From assembly GCA_903884435.1 (NCBI GenBank), contig CAISEY010000007.1, positions 1-46,693 of the forward strand: 46,693 nt of DNA, read 5' to 3'. Within the stretch, counting starts at the first letter, position 1, and each line of letters opens with the position of its first letter. The notes beneath the pieces were generated by a model. It saw only the letters and a program-made list of their open reading frames with translations, was not told where the DNA came from and searched no databases. A program made the translations under genes and the position numbers. This stretch comes from an uncultured Hyphomicrobiales bacterium. GTDB lineage: Bacteria; Pseudomonadota; Alphaproteobacteria; Rhizobiales; Beijerinckiaceae. Of the stretch, positions 31,801 to 40,015 are shown piece after piece.

Positions 31801-34552
31801 GCACTCTGCCATCAGGGACGAGCGCGCCGGCATTGATCAGCGCGGCCGGTTTCGCGACGAGTCCAAGACGACCGGAGGAATCGTAAGCCGCGACGCCGAC
31901 CCGATACGCACCCGCCCGGAGGTATGTCTGCAGCAGTGCATTGTGGCCCGCGCCGTTATCTCCGGCTGTGGCCAGGCGTGGCGAGAAGGAGGTCGAGACG
32001 CTGACGTTCGTTTTGAGACGCCCGAGGGTTTCGAGCCGATAAAGCCCGCCTTCCGGAGCATTCAACAGGAAGCGTCTGCTCTCTGTCTCCTTCAGGTCGA
32101 AGAAGGCCGCGACGCCGGCGGCCAGTGGATCGCCGAAATCTTCTGTCACGACTTTTGGCATCGCGACTGGAGGCTCGTTCTTGACGAACGCGAGGACAAT
32201 TGTCCGCTCACTCTCCGATGGCGGAATGGTCACGGTGGCGCTGATGATATCCTTGTCGACACCTTGCGTCGCGACCGCGACATCCATGGGGTTGCTGGTC
32301 TGGTCGGTCGCCACCAGACGCCCCCCGGTGGGAATGCGGATCGGAATGACGAGACTTCCGTCCAGGGCAGCTGTCCTCGGTGGCAAGACGGCTGGCGAGG
32401 GGCGGGGCGGCAGAGGTTTCGGGGCGACAACTCGCTGGGTCGACGGTGCGGCCTTGGGTGTTTGAGGCCGCGCGGTAGCGCCCTTGGGCTTGGGCGCAGG
32501 TGTGGGCTGGACTGGCGCCGGGGCCACCCGCGGCGGGACGCGCGCTGGCGCTGGAGCGTTGGGGGCGGTGGGCTGGACTATCGCCGCCGCACGCGCGGGC
32601 TGCTGCACCGACAACGGCGTCGATGATAAATCGGCTGGCAGTGCGCGCGCTCTTGGTCCGGTGACGAGGCCTGGCGCGCTGTTCACGTAGGCCTGGTAAT
32701 ATGTGCTCCGATCGATCGTCTGCCGACCAAGGTCTATCACAGTGCGCGCGGGTGGTGCAGGCGAGGGATCGACCGCGAGCCCCGGTTGTCCGAACGTCAG
32801 ATCAATGACTCCTGCCGCGCCTGCTACGGGGTCCAGTCTCAGCACATACCAGCCAGAGTCGACCTCCCAGCGTTGCGGAGACTCGCCGTCGACGCGCGGC
32901 GCGTTGCCACCTGCAAGAGTATCGAGCGTCATCCGAACGCCGGGGCCCCGAGCAACCGCCGCAACAGGACCTGACCCGGTCACTTCGAAGATGAGTGTCG
33001 TTGGTCCACGCAGATTGAATTTGCGCCGCCACGCAGTGCCGGGTCCGACTCGCGGCGCATCGGAAACCATGACCTGTCCGGCGCCATTCTCATACCGCGC
33101 CAGAACGGCGGTCGCCGGAACCTCGTCCGCGCCTTCGCCCGCGACGTCGACGGCGAGCAGATAGGACCCTGCTGCGCCGAGCCGCAGCGAGGATGCGGGG
33201 TTGAGCGCTCGGAGCCGGAATTTCTGGCCTTCGAGTCCGCTCACTTCAACGAAGGCTGGATTCTGGCCATTTGTCGAAAGACTCGCGGAGGCGGTTGGCT
33301 CGCGACTGTTTTTGGTGATCGTCGCGACCGTTGAGCCGCCGCCGGCGCGCCGCGCTGAAAGGCGGGCCGTCGCCTGTTCGGGCAAATCGAGGCGGAGATA
33401 GGACGCCGGCGCGGGGACCTCGAACCGTTGCGATCCCAACGGCCCCAGCACGCCCTCGAACCAGTCTGCCGCCATCAACGTCGGCGGACCGATGCGCACG
33501 TGCAGCGGTTGCGCCGTATCGCCGTCGGCCCACGATTGTGGCGCGCCACCATAGGTCGTGACCAGATAAAGTCCCGGCTCGAGTGCGCCTTCGAGTCGCA
33601 GGCGCGTCAGCGGATGTCCGGCCTTCGGCTCTATCGTGGCGACCGGGGGCGCGAGTTCCGCAAGCTCTACACCATTGCGCCATGCGCGCATGTCCTGAAG
33701 AGAGCGGCCCGCCGCCTCAACGGCGATGGGATGCGAGGCGTCGACAATGACCCAGAAAGAGCGCTGCTGCAGATCGGCAAGTTCGCCGCTCGTCTGGCCG
33801 CCGCGCAAGAGGCTCCCATCGGCGGGCGCTATATCGCGAAAAGGTTCGATGGTCAGTGTCGCTTCGCCTGCCGCATCTTTCGCCCCGAATGTGCGGAGCT
33901 TGTAAACGCCCTTGTCGAGCAGAACATCAAGCCGCCCGTCGCGCGTTCCTGCATCGCCGGCTATGTCGCCCGGCCCTGTGATCATGTCGACGAGTTGAAC
34001 CGCAACGCCGGTCTTGCTCGCGGCGCGGATCGAAAAGCGCCCCGCCGATGTCACCGTGGCGAGCGCTTCGCCATCCGTTGATGCCGGAACCGAGGAAATC
34101 GAGAGACGCGCGGCGGGTGCTGGCGGCGCGGCGGGAAGCTGTTCGGCGTCGGACGGGGAAGACGACAGACTCGCCATGCGCAGCCGATAGACATCGGCGA
34201 GGCAGGCGCCGAACCGAGCCGCATTCGTCTCGGTGGCGGCGCAGGACCGGTCGCGGACGCCGATCCAGGTGCGTTGCGACTCGTGAAGTTGTTGCGTGCG
34301 GGCTGGCCCGGCTCGGGCTGCATCGAGGGATTGGCTGTAGGCATGCGCCAAAGTCAAATCAAGATTGATAAGCTCGGGAGAGGCGCAGATGGCTCTTTCG
34401 GTTGGTGTCTGCGCTTTGGAACAATCGAACGATTGCGCGAGGGCGGCGGACGATACTAAGCTCATGACTCCGGTTAAAAACAGAAGCTGAATGCCTTGGA
34501 TTCGTCGGCAAGAATTCCGGGAACCAGCACGCACAAGTTTCAATCTAGGCAC
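28844..34552 (-). CDS. Giant exported protein with N-terminal LprI/DUF1311 domain
   Basis: A 1902-residue protein, first gene of the alpha-2-macroglobulin/pbpC operon. The GTG at 34552 has AGGAG six bases upstream and leads into a signal peptide (LLFLTGVMSLVSSAALAQS, residues 23-41). Residues 42-130 are an LprI/DUF1311 domain with four Cys (44, 56, 104, 117) and the W-x-G-V-R-D-x-x-C pattern; LprI-type domains are known as lysozyme inhibitors. The rest is not recognised. It looks like repeated beta-sandwich modules (phrases such as FNLRGPTTLIFEVTG and FDLQGPSHVTLDVS recur). A Pro/Ala linker (about 635-735) and an acidic Ser/Asp linker (about 1190-1220) split it into three blocks. A periplasmic shield or scaffold role with its operon partners is inferred; no enzyme motif is visible. 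Confidence 0.88.
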   Translation of the reverse strand: MPRLKLVRAGSRNSCRRIQGIQLLFLTGVMSLVSSAALAQSFDCSKAQTPTERAICASPELINLDLTLAHAYSQSLDAARAGPARTQQLHESQRTWIGVRDRSCAATETNAARFGACLADVYRLRMASLSSSPSDAEQLPAAPPAPAARLSISSVPASTDGEALATVTSAGRFSIRAASKTGVAVQLVDMITGPGDIAGDAGTRDGRLDVLLDKGVYKLRTFGAKDAAGEATLTIEPFRDIAPADGSLLRGGQTSGELADLQQRSFWVIVDASHPIAVEAAGRSLQDMRAWRNGVELAELAPPVATIEPKAGHPLTRLRLEGALEPGLYLVTTYGGAPQSWADGDTAQPLHVRIGPPTLMAADWFEGVLGPLGSQRFEVPAPASYLRLDLPEQATARLSARRAGGGSTVATITKNSREPTASASLSTNGQNPAFVEVSGLEGQKFRLRALNPASSLRLGAAGSYLLAVDVAGEGADEVPATAVLARYENGAGQVMVSDAPRVGPGTAWRRKFNLRGPTTLIFEVTGSGPVAAVARGPGVRMTLDTLAGGNAPRVDGESPQRWEVDSGWYVLRLDPVAGAAGVIDLTFGQPGLAVDPSPAPPARTVIDLGRQTIDRSTYYQAYVNSAPGLVTGPRARALPADLSSTPLSVQQPARAAAIVQPTAPNAPAPARVPPRVAPAPVQPTPAPKPKGATARPQTPKAAPSTQRVVAPKPLPPRPSPAVLPPRTAALDGSLVIPIRIPTGGRLVATDQTSNPMDVAVATQGVDKDIISATVTIPPSESERTIVLAFVKNEPPVAMPKVVTEDFGDPLAAGVAAFFDLKETESRRFLLNAPEGGLYRLETLGRLKTNVSVSTSFSPRLATAGDNGAGHNALLQTYLRAGAYRVGVAAYDSSGRLGLVAKPAALINAGALVPDGRVRATLASGAGATIAIDIVKPGEYRIDLHGLDRTFSARLEDAEGWPLMRPGPLDTLQRRFEAGRYRLVVLPQDVDARLVARLRSANPEPSPEGHGPHQLPFGIEQAFQWREPSARDAPRTPDRWTFDLQGPSHVTLDVSDGVIGDLVEVTGEPKPIGKIVYKRGFANMLPAGHYAVEARALGRNDRLDYTISLGAAELQPGQKRSVALPASIPISIAQDRVVSVTTFGRRELSAILRDSDGGVIERLTGRADDWNIALSRLLSAGTYRIDLSESKSAQKSDSDASSDDDDQSSSDGEDKRPATASSRDDETEGAIELHLDLPRPAPAQTLDLTAFKSVTGPRVHRFDLPAIPAATLLTVGARSLNELVLSLERRDASGAWRAEAFDRGRTPIVAAPADADTNPWRVSVWAIDGGAADITIGARSVADAAQALGDINLKPVAIDGLDLPLRAALVAAPRKSIVILKERYSGLFQGSRPGRPLVAAESGTLAPQSEGLWLLARNDALKSVHLDAVAGDAKDIALELAAGDVATLRASPVADETQRVWRAFSTFGQPGIDAGRGFGVAQGGAFAVAGEAPLRVWNAGSNDALRLRVDSLDVAMRKPASTTGHYSSVLAPHSAQPVQLPPGGKQVRVDLAANTAAHLSGGNRDVTVWAGGSAMTRQLADDWTQALLINAGEQPAPASIDVIDTNEQPRLAAGLAVKRFFGAAGSLSLPTRAEAGDTLVTAGGAPTFIGNDGRVSSGPRMALNGPGELVIAHAPGLVAAWIENATATPWALASATPIALPQVASLSGAAQAFALAAKTAVLLHARTNAPAILSLQQGVARGAPELFPLGAEFHRYLAAGAAELRLYSPQDGPLSGELELTATPVTEIAEGIGEPQALAPGSMALFGFEVKRAANIGVGVRSDPDRASARLLDSSGRRIGEGVAQLQTLQPGHYLLEARAPADGETLTVRPAVVGLTPPDNGPPPDVTSRYLELVGLSPTRVR

Positions 34553-35240
34553 AGCCGACTCCTGAGGAAACGTTCGCCTGAAAGCCCCTTTGGCAACAAC
34601 TGCATAATTGCACGCTCTGCCTTATTATTGAAGTAGCAAACGATCACATGGCTCGACGTGTATGACACGATTATAATGGCGCAGCGCGCGGCAACGTACA
34701 TCTGGCCCAAACGCGCGTGAATCGGCTCCGGAGCAGGACCCCTCTCGATTCAATGAAGTCGAGGAGTTGTGACGCTGATCGGCGTCGGAACCCTACGCCG
34801 ATTTACAGCCCGCGTCATCCGGGCGCTGCTGGCCAAGGGCGCCTCCTGCCGGAAGCCGGAAGCGGCTCCTGCGGCGGAGCGACCGACCACGAGTTCTCGG
34901 AGCGAACAACCGAGAAAGGAGCACGGGTGCGACTGGAGAGATGAACCACGACGGGCGCGAACCCGATATCGGACACGCCGACTGACGCAATGGGTGCTTG
35001 AATCCGCAAGACTGACAAGGCGACCGCATATCGCGGAACTCATCATGGCCAGCGGTCACGTGTCCACATGAACAGGCCGGACATATGACGGCGCCGCCTC
35101 GAATGGATCAGACCTCCAAAAGCACCTTGCCTGTCGGGCCGTTCCACATATGCGTCAGTGCCAAAGTTCAACGCCGCTTCGCACACCGTGTCTTGATGCT
35201 CATCAGTTGCACTTTGAAGCCGTTTCTCTAAATTCGATTT
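34553..35240. other. Intergenic region upstream of the envelope operon
   Basis: This 688-bp gap must carry the promoter of the minus-strand operon. The first 120 bp next to the GTG are AT-richer (for example GCCTTATTATTGAAGTAGC near 34620), a reasonable promoter zone, though no boxes can be assigned. The middle holds an 83-bp repeat (34726-34808) that recurs inverted at 36531-36613. No convincing gene was found in 34810-35240. Confidence 0.5.
34726..34808 (+). repeat. 83-bp repeat, copy A (inverted relative to copy B)
   Basis: Aligns without gaps to the minus strand of 36613-36531 with 65 of 83 positions identical by hand count. Both copies begin CTCCGGAG and end TTTACAG. The best conserved part is GAGTTGTGACG, which looks like a ribosome binding site and GTG start; the following codons read MTLIGVGTLRRFT here and MTPIGFGTPRRFT in copy B. 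It is probably the start of a decayed gene of a mobile family I do not recognise. The two copies bracket the EEP-family gene. Confidence 0.7.
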
Positions 35241-36209
35241 ATGATCAGGAACTGGCGGCTCGCGACGTTCAATCTTGAATCCCTCGACGAACGCGCGCGT
35301 GCGCCGGAAGAGTTCGCCGCGCGCTGCGCGTCCCTTCGTCCACTTCTCCTTGAACTCGATGCGGACATTCTCTGCCTGCAGGAAGTGAATGCGCAAGGAA
35401 AGAAGCATTACGGCCCGCGCAAATTCGCGGCGCTCACCCACCTCATGGCGGGCACGCCCTATTCAGATTTTCACATCGCCTACAGCGTCAATCCGAAAAC
35501 AGGCAGTCCGGCCGACGTACATAATCTCGTGACGCTCTCGCGCTGGCCGCTGCGCCAGCGGCAGGTGTTTCACGACTTTCTGCCGCCCTGGATGATGCCG
35601 GCTATCGCTGTCGGCGCGAGCGCGCGCGGAAACGAAGTCCGCTTCGACAGACCGGTTCTGATCGCCGAGATCGATACGCCACACGGACGGCTCGTGTCGC
35701 TAAACCTGCATCTGCGCGCGCCGCGCGCCGTTCCGTTTCAGACTATCGGCCGCGGCGGACGCTGGAGCAGCAATGCTGAATGGGCCGAGGGCTTTCATCT
35801 TGCGGCGCTGAAACGGCAGGGCCAGGCGCTCGAGGCGCGGCTGGTGGTCGAGCGCGTGTTCGACGGGGAGTCTCGGGCGCGCATCGCCGTCTGCGGCGAT
35901 CTCAACGCCGACAGTTTCGAAACTCCGTCGCGGATCCTGCGTGGCGTTCCGGACGAAGGCGCGGATGGAAGCCTCCGCGAGCGCGAACTAACCCTGCTCG
36001 ACCAGCGCCTCCCGGCGGAGCAGCGCTACAGCGTCATCCACGATAGGCGGCGCGTGATGCTCGATCACCTCATGGTTTCGCGGGCGCTGGCGGAGCGATG
36101 CACCGGCGTCAAGAGCTTCAACGCTGGGCTCGCCGACGAAGCGCACGTCGAGGGACAGGTCGCGGGTTCTCTGCATGCGCCTCTCGTGGCCGAATTCGCG
36201 GAGGAGTAG
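35241..36209 (+). CDS. Endonuclease/exonuclease/phosphatase (EEP) family protein
   Basis: A 322-residue protein without a signal peptide. The metal and catalytic motifs of the DNase I/EEP fold occur in order: NLE (residue 11), ADILCLQEVNAQ with the metal-binding Glu (about 48), SLNLHLRAPR with the catalytic His (about 156), CGDLNADSFE (about 218), LDHLMVSR and the final LHAPLVAEF with the catalytic His-like position. It could be an exonuclease-III-like nuclease, an inositol-phosphatase or a sphingomyelinase-like phosphodiesterase; the sequence does not decide. No obvious ribosome binding site precedes the ATG. It is the only gene between the two inverted 83-bp repeats, so it may have come in as passenger DNA. 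Confidence 0.85.
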   Translation: MIRNWRLATFNLESLDERARAPEEFAARCASLRPLLLELDADILCLQEVNAQGKKHYGPRKFAALTHLMAGTPYSDFHIAYSVNPKTGSPADVHNLVTLSRWPLRQRQVFHDFLPPWMMPAIAVGASARGNEVRFDRPVLIAEIDTPHGRLVSLNLHLRAPRAVPFQTIGRGGRWSSNAEWAEGFHLAALKRQGQALEARLVVERVFDGESRARIAVCGDLNADSFETPSRILRGVPDEGADGSLRERELTLLDQRLPAEQRYSVIHDRRRVMLDHLMVSRALAERCTGVKSFNAGLADEAHVEGQVAGSLHAPLVAEFAEE

Positions 36210-36647
36210 ACGCCAACCACGAAATTATACTTCGCGTGCGGTTGTCATTGTTCTCGGGCGACCCGCCTCACAATCTGGCGACGCTCGGATGGCCTCCTTC
36301 GTGGCTGCGCTGTCCCATAGCGGAAGACCTGAGGTACGTTGAAAAAAATGGAGTCCAGAGTTTCCATAAAACGTTGAAATGGAGGACTTCGATGGGACGG
36401 ATACCGAAAGCAGGCGCCTTGGGAACCGCGGCGGATATTTCAGGGTTTTGAAGCAGCTTTCCAGGAATCGCTCCGGCGCGCTCCAGGCGTTGCGTCAGCC
36501 GCTTGTTGTCGCGCGGCAGGCGCGCGTGCTCTGTAAACCTGCGTGGGGTCCCGAAGCCGATCGGCGTCACAACTCCCTGATTTTCTTATATCGAGACGGG
36601 CGCCACTCCGGAGTTGATACACAGCTAAACCCCTGCAACCTGATCGA
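36210..36647. other. Intergenic region with decayed sequence
   Basis: Contains copy B of the 83-bp repeat at its right side. A 100-residue open frame starts at its conserved GTG (36570 down to 36268, minus strand) but matches nothing I know and has no conserved motif beyond MTPIGFGTPRRFT. I regard it as remnant DNA. Confidence 0.45.
36531..36613 (-). repeat. 83-bp repeat, copy B
   Basis: Minus-strand partner of the repeat at 34726-34808, 18 mismatches, no gaps. Here the conserved GGGAGTTGTGACG opens a 100-codon frame, whereas in copy A the matching frame runs on into unrelated sequence after about 15 codons. Confidence 0.7.
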
Positions 36648-37745
36648 TCAATCGTTCGCGTTCAAGAAGGCGATGACCTTCGGCCACTCGTCCCGAAGCA
36701 CGCGAGCGCCCATGAACAAATCCAGGTGTCCACAATCGGGAACAATTCGCGCGTGTGACTTCCCGCGCGGCGTACCCACAAAGTCGATGGCGGCGAGCGA
36801 CTGCGCCGCGGGCGCGAAATCGTCGCGGTCGCCGGCGAGCACGAATAGCGGAATCGTCACGCGTCGCAATTCCGCCGGAGAGCCGAAAACGGGGAAATCC
36901 CCGCCGGCGATCCGATTTTCGCGAAAGATCCAATCGAAGACCTCGAGAAAGTATCTCCCCGGCAGCACGAGATTACGGCGGTTCCAGCGCAGGAATCTCG
37001 CGACAGCGTCGTCACTGGCGGTCTCCTCCGCGCCGGCGATCTGCAAGGCCGCCCGCGCTTCTCGGGTCGTGGCGCAAAGATCCAGAAGCCCGGAAAAGAC
37101 CATGTCCGTGAGCACAACTCCATTTCCCGCGTTGATCATGTTCTCGATCCAGGCGCGCGGCGTCGATCTGGCCGCCGCAACCAGCGTCGAGTGGGCTGCG
37201 TCCGTGTCTATCGGCGCGCCCGCCAGCGTCAGCCGCCTGATTTTTCCCGGACAGGTCGCCGCGTAGAGCAACGCCATCCACCCGCCCTGGCAAATGCCGA
37301 CGAGGTCAACCACTCCACCGACAGCGTCCACCGCCGCGTTCAGGTCCGAAATGTAAGAGTCGATGGACAGCCCGGAGAGGGCCGGCGTTCCCGACTTCCA
37401 GTCCGTCACGAAAACGCCCCGCCGGTCGTGTTTCAGAAACGCGGCGACGAGGCTATGCCCTTCCGCGATGTTGATGATACCGGCGTCGTGAATGGCGAAT
37501 GGCGCTTCAATCAGGACGGGAACGCCGGCGCGAGGCCCGATCGAGAAATCCCGCAAACGCATTGTGCTGAATTCACGAACGACGTTGTTCGGCGTCACCC
37601 ATTCGATTGACTGACGCGAGGCTTCGCTTCCGCCCGAAAAATCACGCAAGATTTGCTCGGTTCCATCGACGAGCGATCGCGCGGTTGCGATGGCCGCCGC
37701 CATTGGCAACAACCATACCGGAGTGGCCGGGGTTCGCGTTTTCAT
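36648..37745 (-). CDS. PhaC/PhaZ-like alpha/beta hydrolase with Cys nucleophile box
   Basis: A 365-residue alpha/beta-hydrolase-fold protein related to polyhydroxyalkanoate synthases and intracellular depolymerases. The nucleophile elbow reads G150-I-C152-Q-G-G, the G-x-C-x-G box typical of PHA synthases rather than the Ser of ordinary lipases. The Asp (FVLAGDRDDFAP, about residue 312) and His (PDCGHLDLF, about 342) complete a Cys-Asp-His triad. It is shorter than class I synthases (about 580 residues) and near class III PhaC length (about 355), but no PhaE or phasin gene is adjacent. Synthase, depolymerase or an acyl-transferase are all possible. Its ATG follows directly on the TGA of the htrA remnant, so it was probably translationally coupled to that gene. 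Confidence 0.8.
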   Translation of the reverse strand: MKTRTPATPVWLLPMAAAIATARSLVDGTEQILRDFSGGSEASRQSIEWVTPNNVVREFSTMRLRDFSIGPRAGVPVLIEAPFAIHDAGIINIAEGHSLVAAFLKHDRRGVFVTDWKSGTPALSGLSIDSYISDLNAAVDAVGGVVDLVGICQGGWMALLYAATCPGKIRRLTLAGAPIDTDAAHSTLVAAARSTPRAWIENMINAGNGVVLTDMVFSGLLDLCATTREARAALQIAGAEETASDDAVARFLRWNRRNLVLPGRYFLEVFDWIFRENRIAGGDFPVFGSPAELRRVTIPLFVLAGDRDDFAPAAQSLAAIDFVGTPRGKSHARIVPDCGHLDLFMGARVLRDEWPKVIAFLNAND

Positions 37746-38358
37746 TCACATCGCACCTGGTTGTCGCCTCGCGAGCGCAATCGCGGCTGAAGCTGTGTCC
37801 TGCGGAGCAGCGGGTTCAATTCCGACGTCGGTTACATCGACCGTGACGGAACGTTCGGTCTTGTCGGCTTGCCTGACGGTCAAGAAAGCTTGCCCCCAAC
37901 GCCAGCCAGTTCAAGCTTGTCGGTCAAATCGGGGGCGCGTCTGACCGCCTGACCATTGGACTTCGTGATGACGTCCCCGAGAACCGGGCTTCGAACACAT
38001 CTCCGTACGCCAGCCGGACAGCGATCGAATCGACTCCTTCGACATCATGATTATTGGTGACCATGTCTCCCTCGGCCTCCCAAAGAAATCCGGAACCAGT
38101 CTGGAGTCCGGCTTCGGAGGCTCCCGCCGACAGAAGATCGTGTGTTTCCTTTAGTCCCGCGATCTGCACCATGGATGGGGAAACGCGATCAAACAGCTCG
38201 ATACGGGACATTTCGATGTCGGCGAGGCTTCCCCGCGCGACGACGGGTTGAGAATTGGCGGGAACGACCTTCGGACGGTCAACGTGGGAGGCCGTCGCCC
38301 AGGCTGCCGCGAGAACGACAAAAACCGCCAGCGCGCTCCGGGCAACCGTATCCTTCAT
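37746..38358 (-). pseudogene. HtrA/DegP-like protease, catalytic core deleted
   Basis: The first about 125 codons encode a signal/anchor and the start of an HtrA protease domain (FDRVSPSMVQI, GSGFLWEAEGDMVTNNHDVEG, with the triad His). After FEARFSG the sequence jumps, out of frame, to the end of a PDZ domain: PVLGDVITKSNGQAVRRAPDLTDKLELAG. A second shift then leads into LTVRQADKTERSVTVDV and a stop at 37746. The part with the catalytic Asp and Ser and the start of the PDZ is gone. In the present reading the frame stops at about 37924. A periplasmic quality-control protease has thus been lost here. Its stop touches the start of the hydrolase gene. Confidence 0.85.
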
Positions 38359-38511
38359 CCCATCGCCCCGACTTGAGGACCTTCAAATGGATCCCGGACG
38401 GAGCCGCGACAAACGGCACGGCCCCGCTGCGGGAAATGAGCCGGAACCTTGTCGCCACATCGAAACATCGCGTCGGATCGCGACACGTCGACGCCTGGTT
38501 CCACGCGCCAA

Positions 38512-38964
38512 TCAATAGCAATAACGCCGCCACACCCAGCGCCACCGCGCGCGCCAATGGCGATGAGACAAGACGCGACCGCGAATATGTCGTCTATGCC
38601 ACACGCATTCATATCGCGGATAATCGTAATCGAAGGGATAGAAAAACACGGGCGGGAACCAGACGCCCGGATTCCTCCACCTCGATCGCGCGTAGCCACG
38701 CCGGATGGTCAGCGGACGGGCGCCCCCAATTCCCTCTCTCATGGGCGAAAACGAGTGCGCGAAGACGCCGGCGCCCACGCCTGGCCGCGCCATGAACCCG
38801 CCCGAACCGGGACCCTGACCCGAGTGACCAAATCCCCCGGCTCTCCCGCCTCCTCCACCTCCCCGTCCCGCGTGCTGCGCGACAGCCGGCAAAGACCAGA
38901 CAAATGCGAGCAATATAATAGCCAGCAAGCCCGTCGCAATTCTCGTCCCGGAACGGTTTTGCAT
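38512..38964 (-). CDS. Gly-rich secreted protein with Arg/Trp/Tyr-rich tail
   Basis: A 150-residue protein I do not recognise. It has a signal peptide (ATGLLAIILLAFVWSLPAVAQ, residues 10-30), a glycine-rich segment (AGRGGGGGGRAGGFGHSG, about 32-50) and a C-terminal part unusually rich in Arg, Trp, Tyr and His (WFPPVFFYPFDYDYPRY; HWRARWRWVWRRY). The composition suggests a surface or matrix-associated structural protein. It ends 153 bp before the htrA remnant on the same strand. Confidence 0.6.
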   Translation of the reverse strand: MQNRSGTRIATGLLAIILLAFVWSLPAVAQHAGRGGGGGGRAGGFGHSGQGPGSGGFMARPGVGAGVFAHSFSPMREGIGGARPLTIRRGYARSRWRNPGVWFPPVFFYPFDYDYPRYECVWHRRHIRGRVLSHRHWRARWRWVWRRYCY

Positions 38965-40015
38965 GCCATGACTCCCGCTGTTGAGTTTCGCTATTTAGTC
39001 GCATGCGCGATGTTGGATCCCTCTCGCGTCGTGGGAGCATCTCGCGACAAGACGGTCCCTGGCGCCTCGTGAACCACCAATTGCGTCGGACCCGGACGCA
39101 TGCGCCGCCTCCCGGCGCGCAAAAAATCCAGCTCGCGGGCCCATCGCAGGATCAGCTCGCATGGATGCCCGACAAACCACGGGGAAGAGATTCGCATCGC
39201 CCCCGCCTCGTGCAATCGCGTCACCCCAGGCGCTTGTCGTTCGCACAGCGTTGCCCGCCGCCGCGATCTTCAGCGGAACTCGCGGCTCTCGTGCGACAGT
39301 AAAGGCGGAACACTCAGGAAACTCCACCTTCGCTGGCGAGAACCCGTTGCTCACAGCGATACTCCGCGACAACAAACGTAGAAGCTCACCCAAATCGTTA
39401 TGATGAATAGAATCCCGGGGCGCGTCGTTGATTCAGGTCACGACCCAATCGCTCGCGACCGCGACTGGCTATTCTCCACTGGGGCATCGATCGATTTCCA
39501 CGGCGGCGATCGCGCCATCCGCGGCACGTTGGCGTCCCGAAAGAATCCGATCGCCGAACGCCCTGCCTGTTCAGAATTCCGCGCACGCACAAAGCGAGGC
39601 TGCGAGAAAGGCGCGAGTATAGTGCCGCGGCGGTGGACTTCGCCACACCGCCGCGGTGAATTCGACGGCGGCGGAATGACAGACTGGAGCCGCCTCGCGT
39701 CTTCAACGATTTCGCTCGTAGCGTAAACTCCGTTCGGCGCGCGAGGACCGGGAGGCGGAAAGACCACAACCAAACCCCGCCCGCGCGCCTGTCTCGACGC
39801 GCCCTCGTGTCTTCATCGGCAAACATTGTTTGATTGTGTGGATCAACATCAAGAACGTGCGTCGCCGCCTTCGCGATGAGTCAACCCCCACGACCCAAGC
39901 GAAGCGCGGCCGAGGCCGTGGATGCGGGGTTTCGCGGCGCGTGATCTTGATCAACGCGGAAACGCGCTGGACATGCTTGGTGAATATGAGATGGCGCAAG
40001 CGACGCAGTGTTCTC
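38965..40015. other. About 1 kb with no supported gene
   Basis: Several open frames exist on both strands, but none shows family motifs, a good ribosome binding site or consistent composition, and they contradict each other. The promoter of the oxidoreductase operon must lie at the right end of this stretch; no boxes could be named. Confidence 0.45.

Noticed and set aside
36268-36570. 100-residue minus-strand protein starting in repeat copy B
   Set aside because: The start looks real, but copy A shows the frame is not conserved past about 15 codons; kept as repeat remnant only.
38965-39829. Several 100-140-codon frames on both strands
   Set aside because: No motifs, mutually overlapping, no ribosome binding sites.
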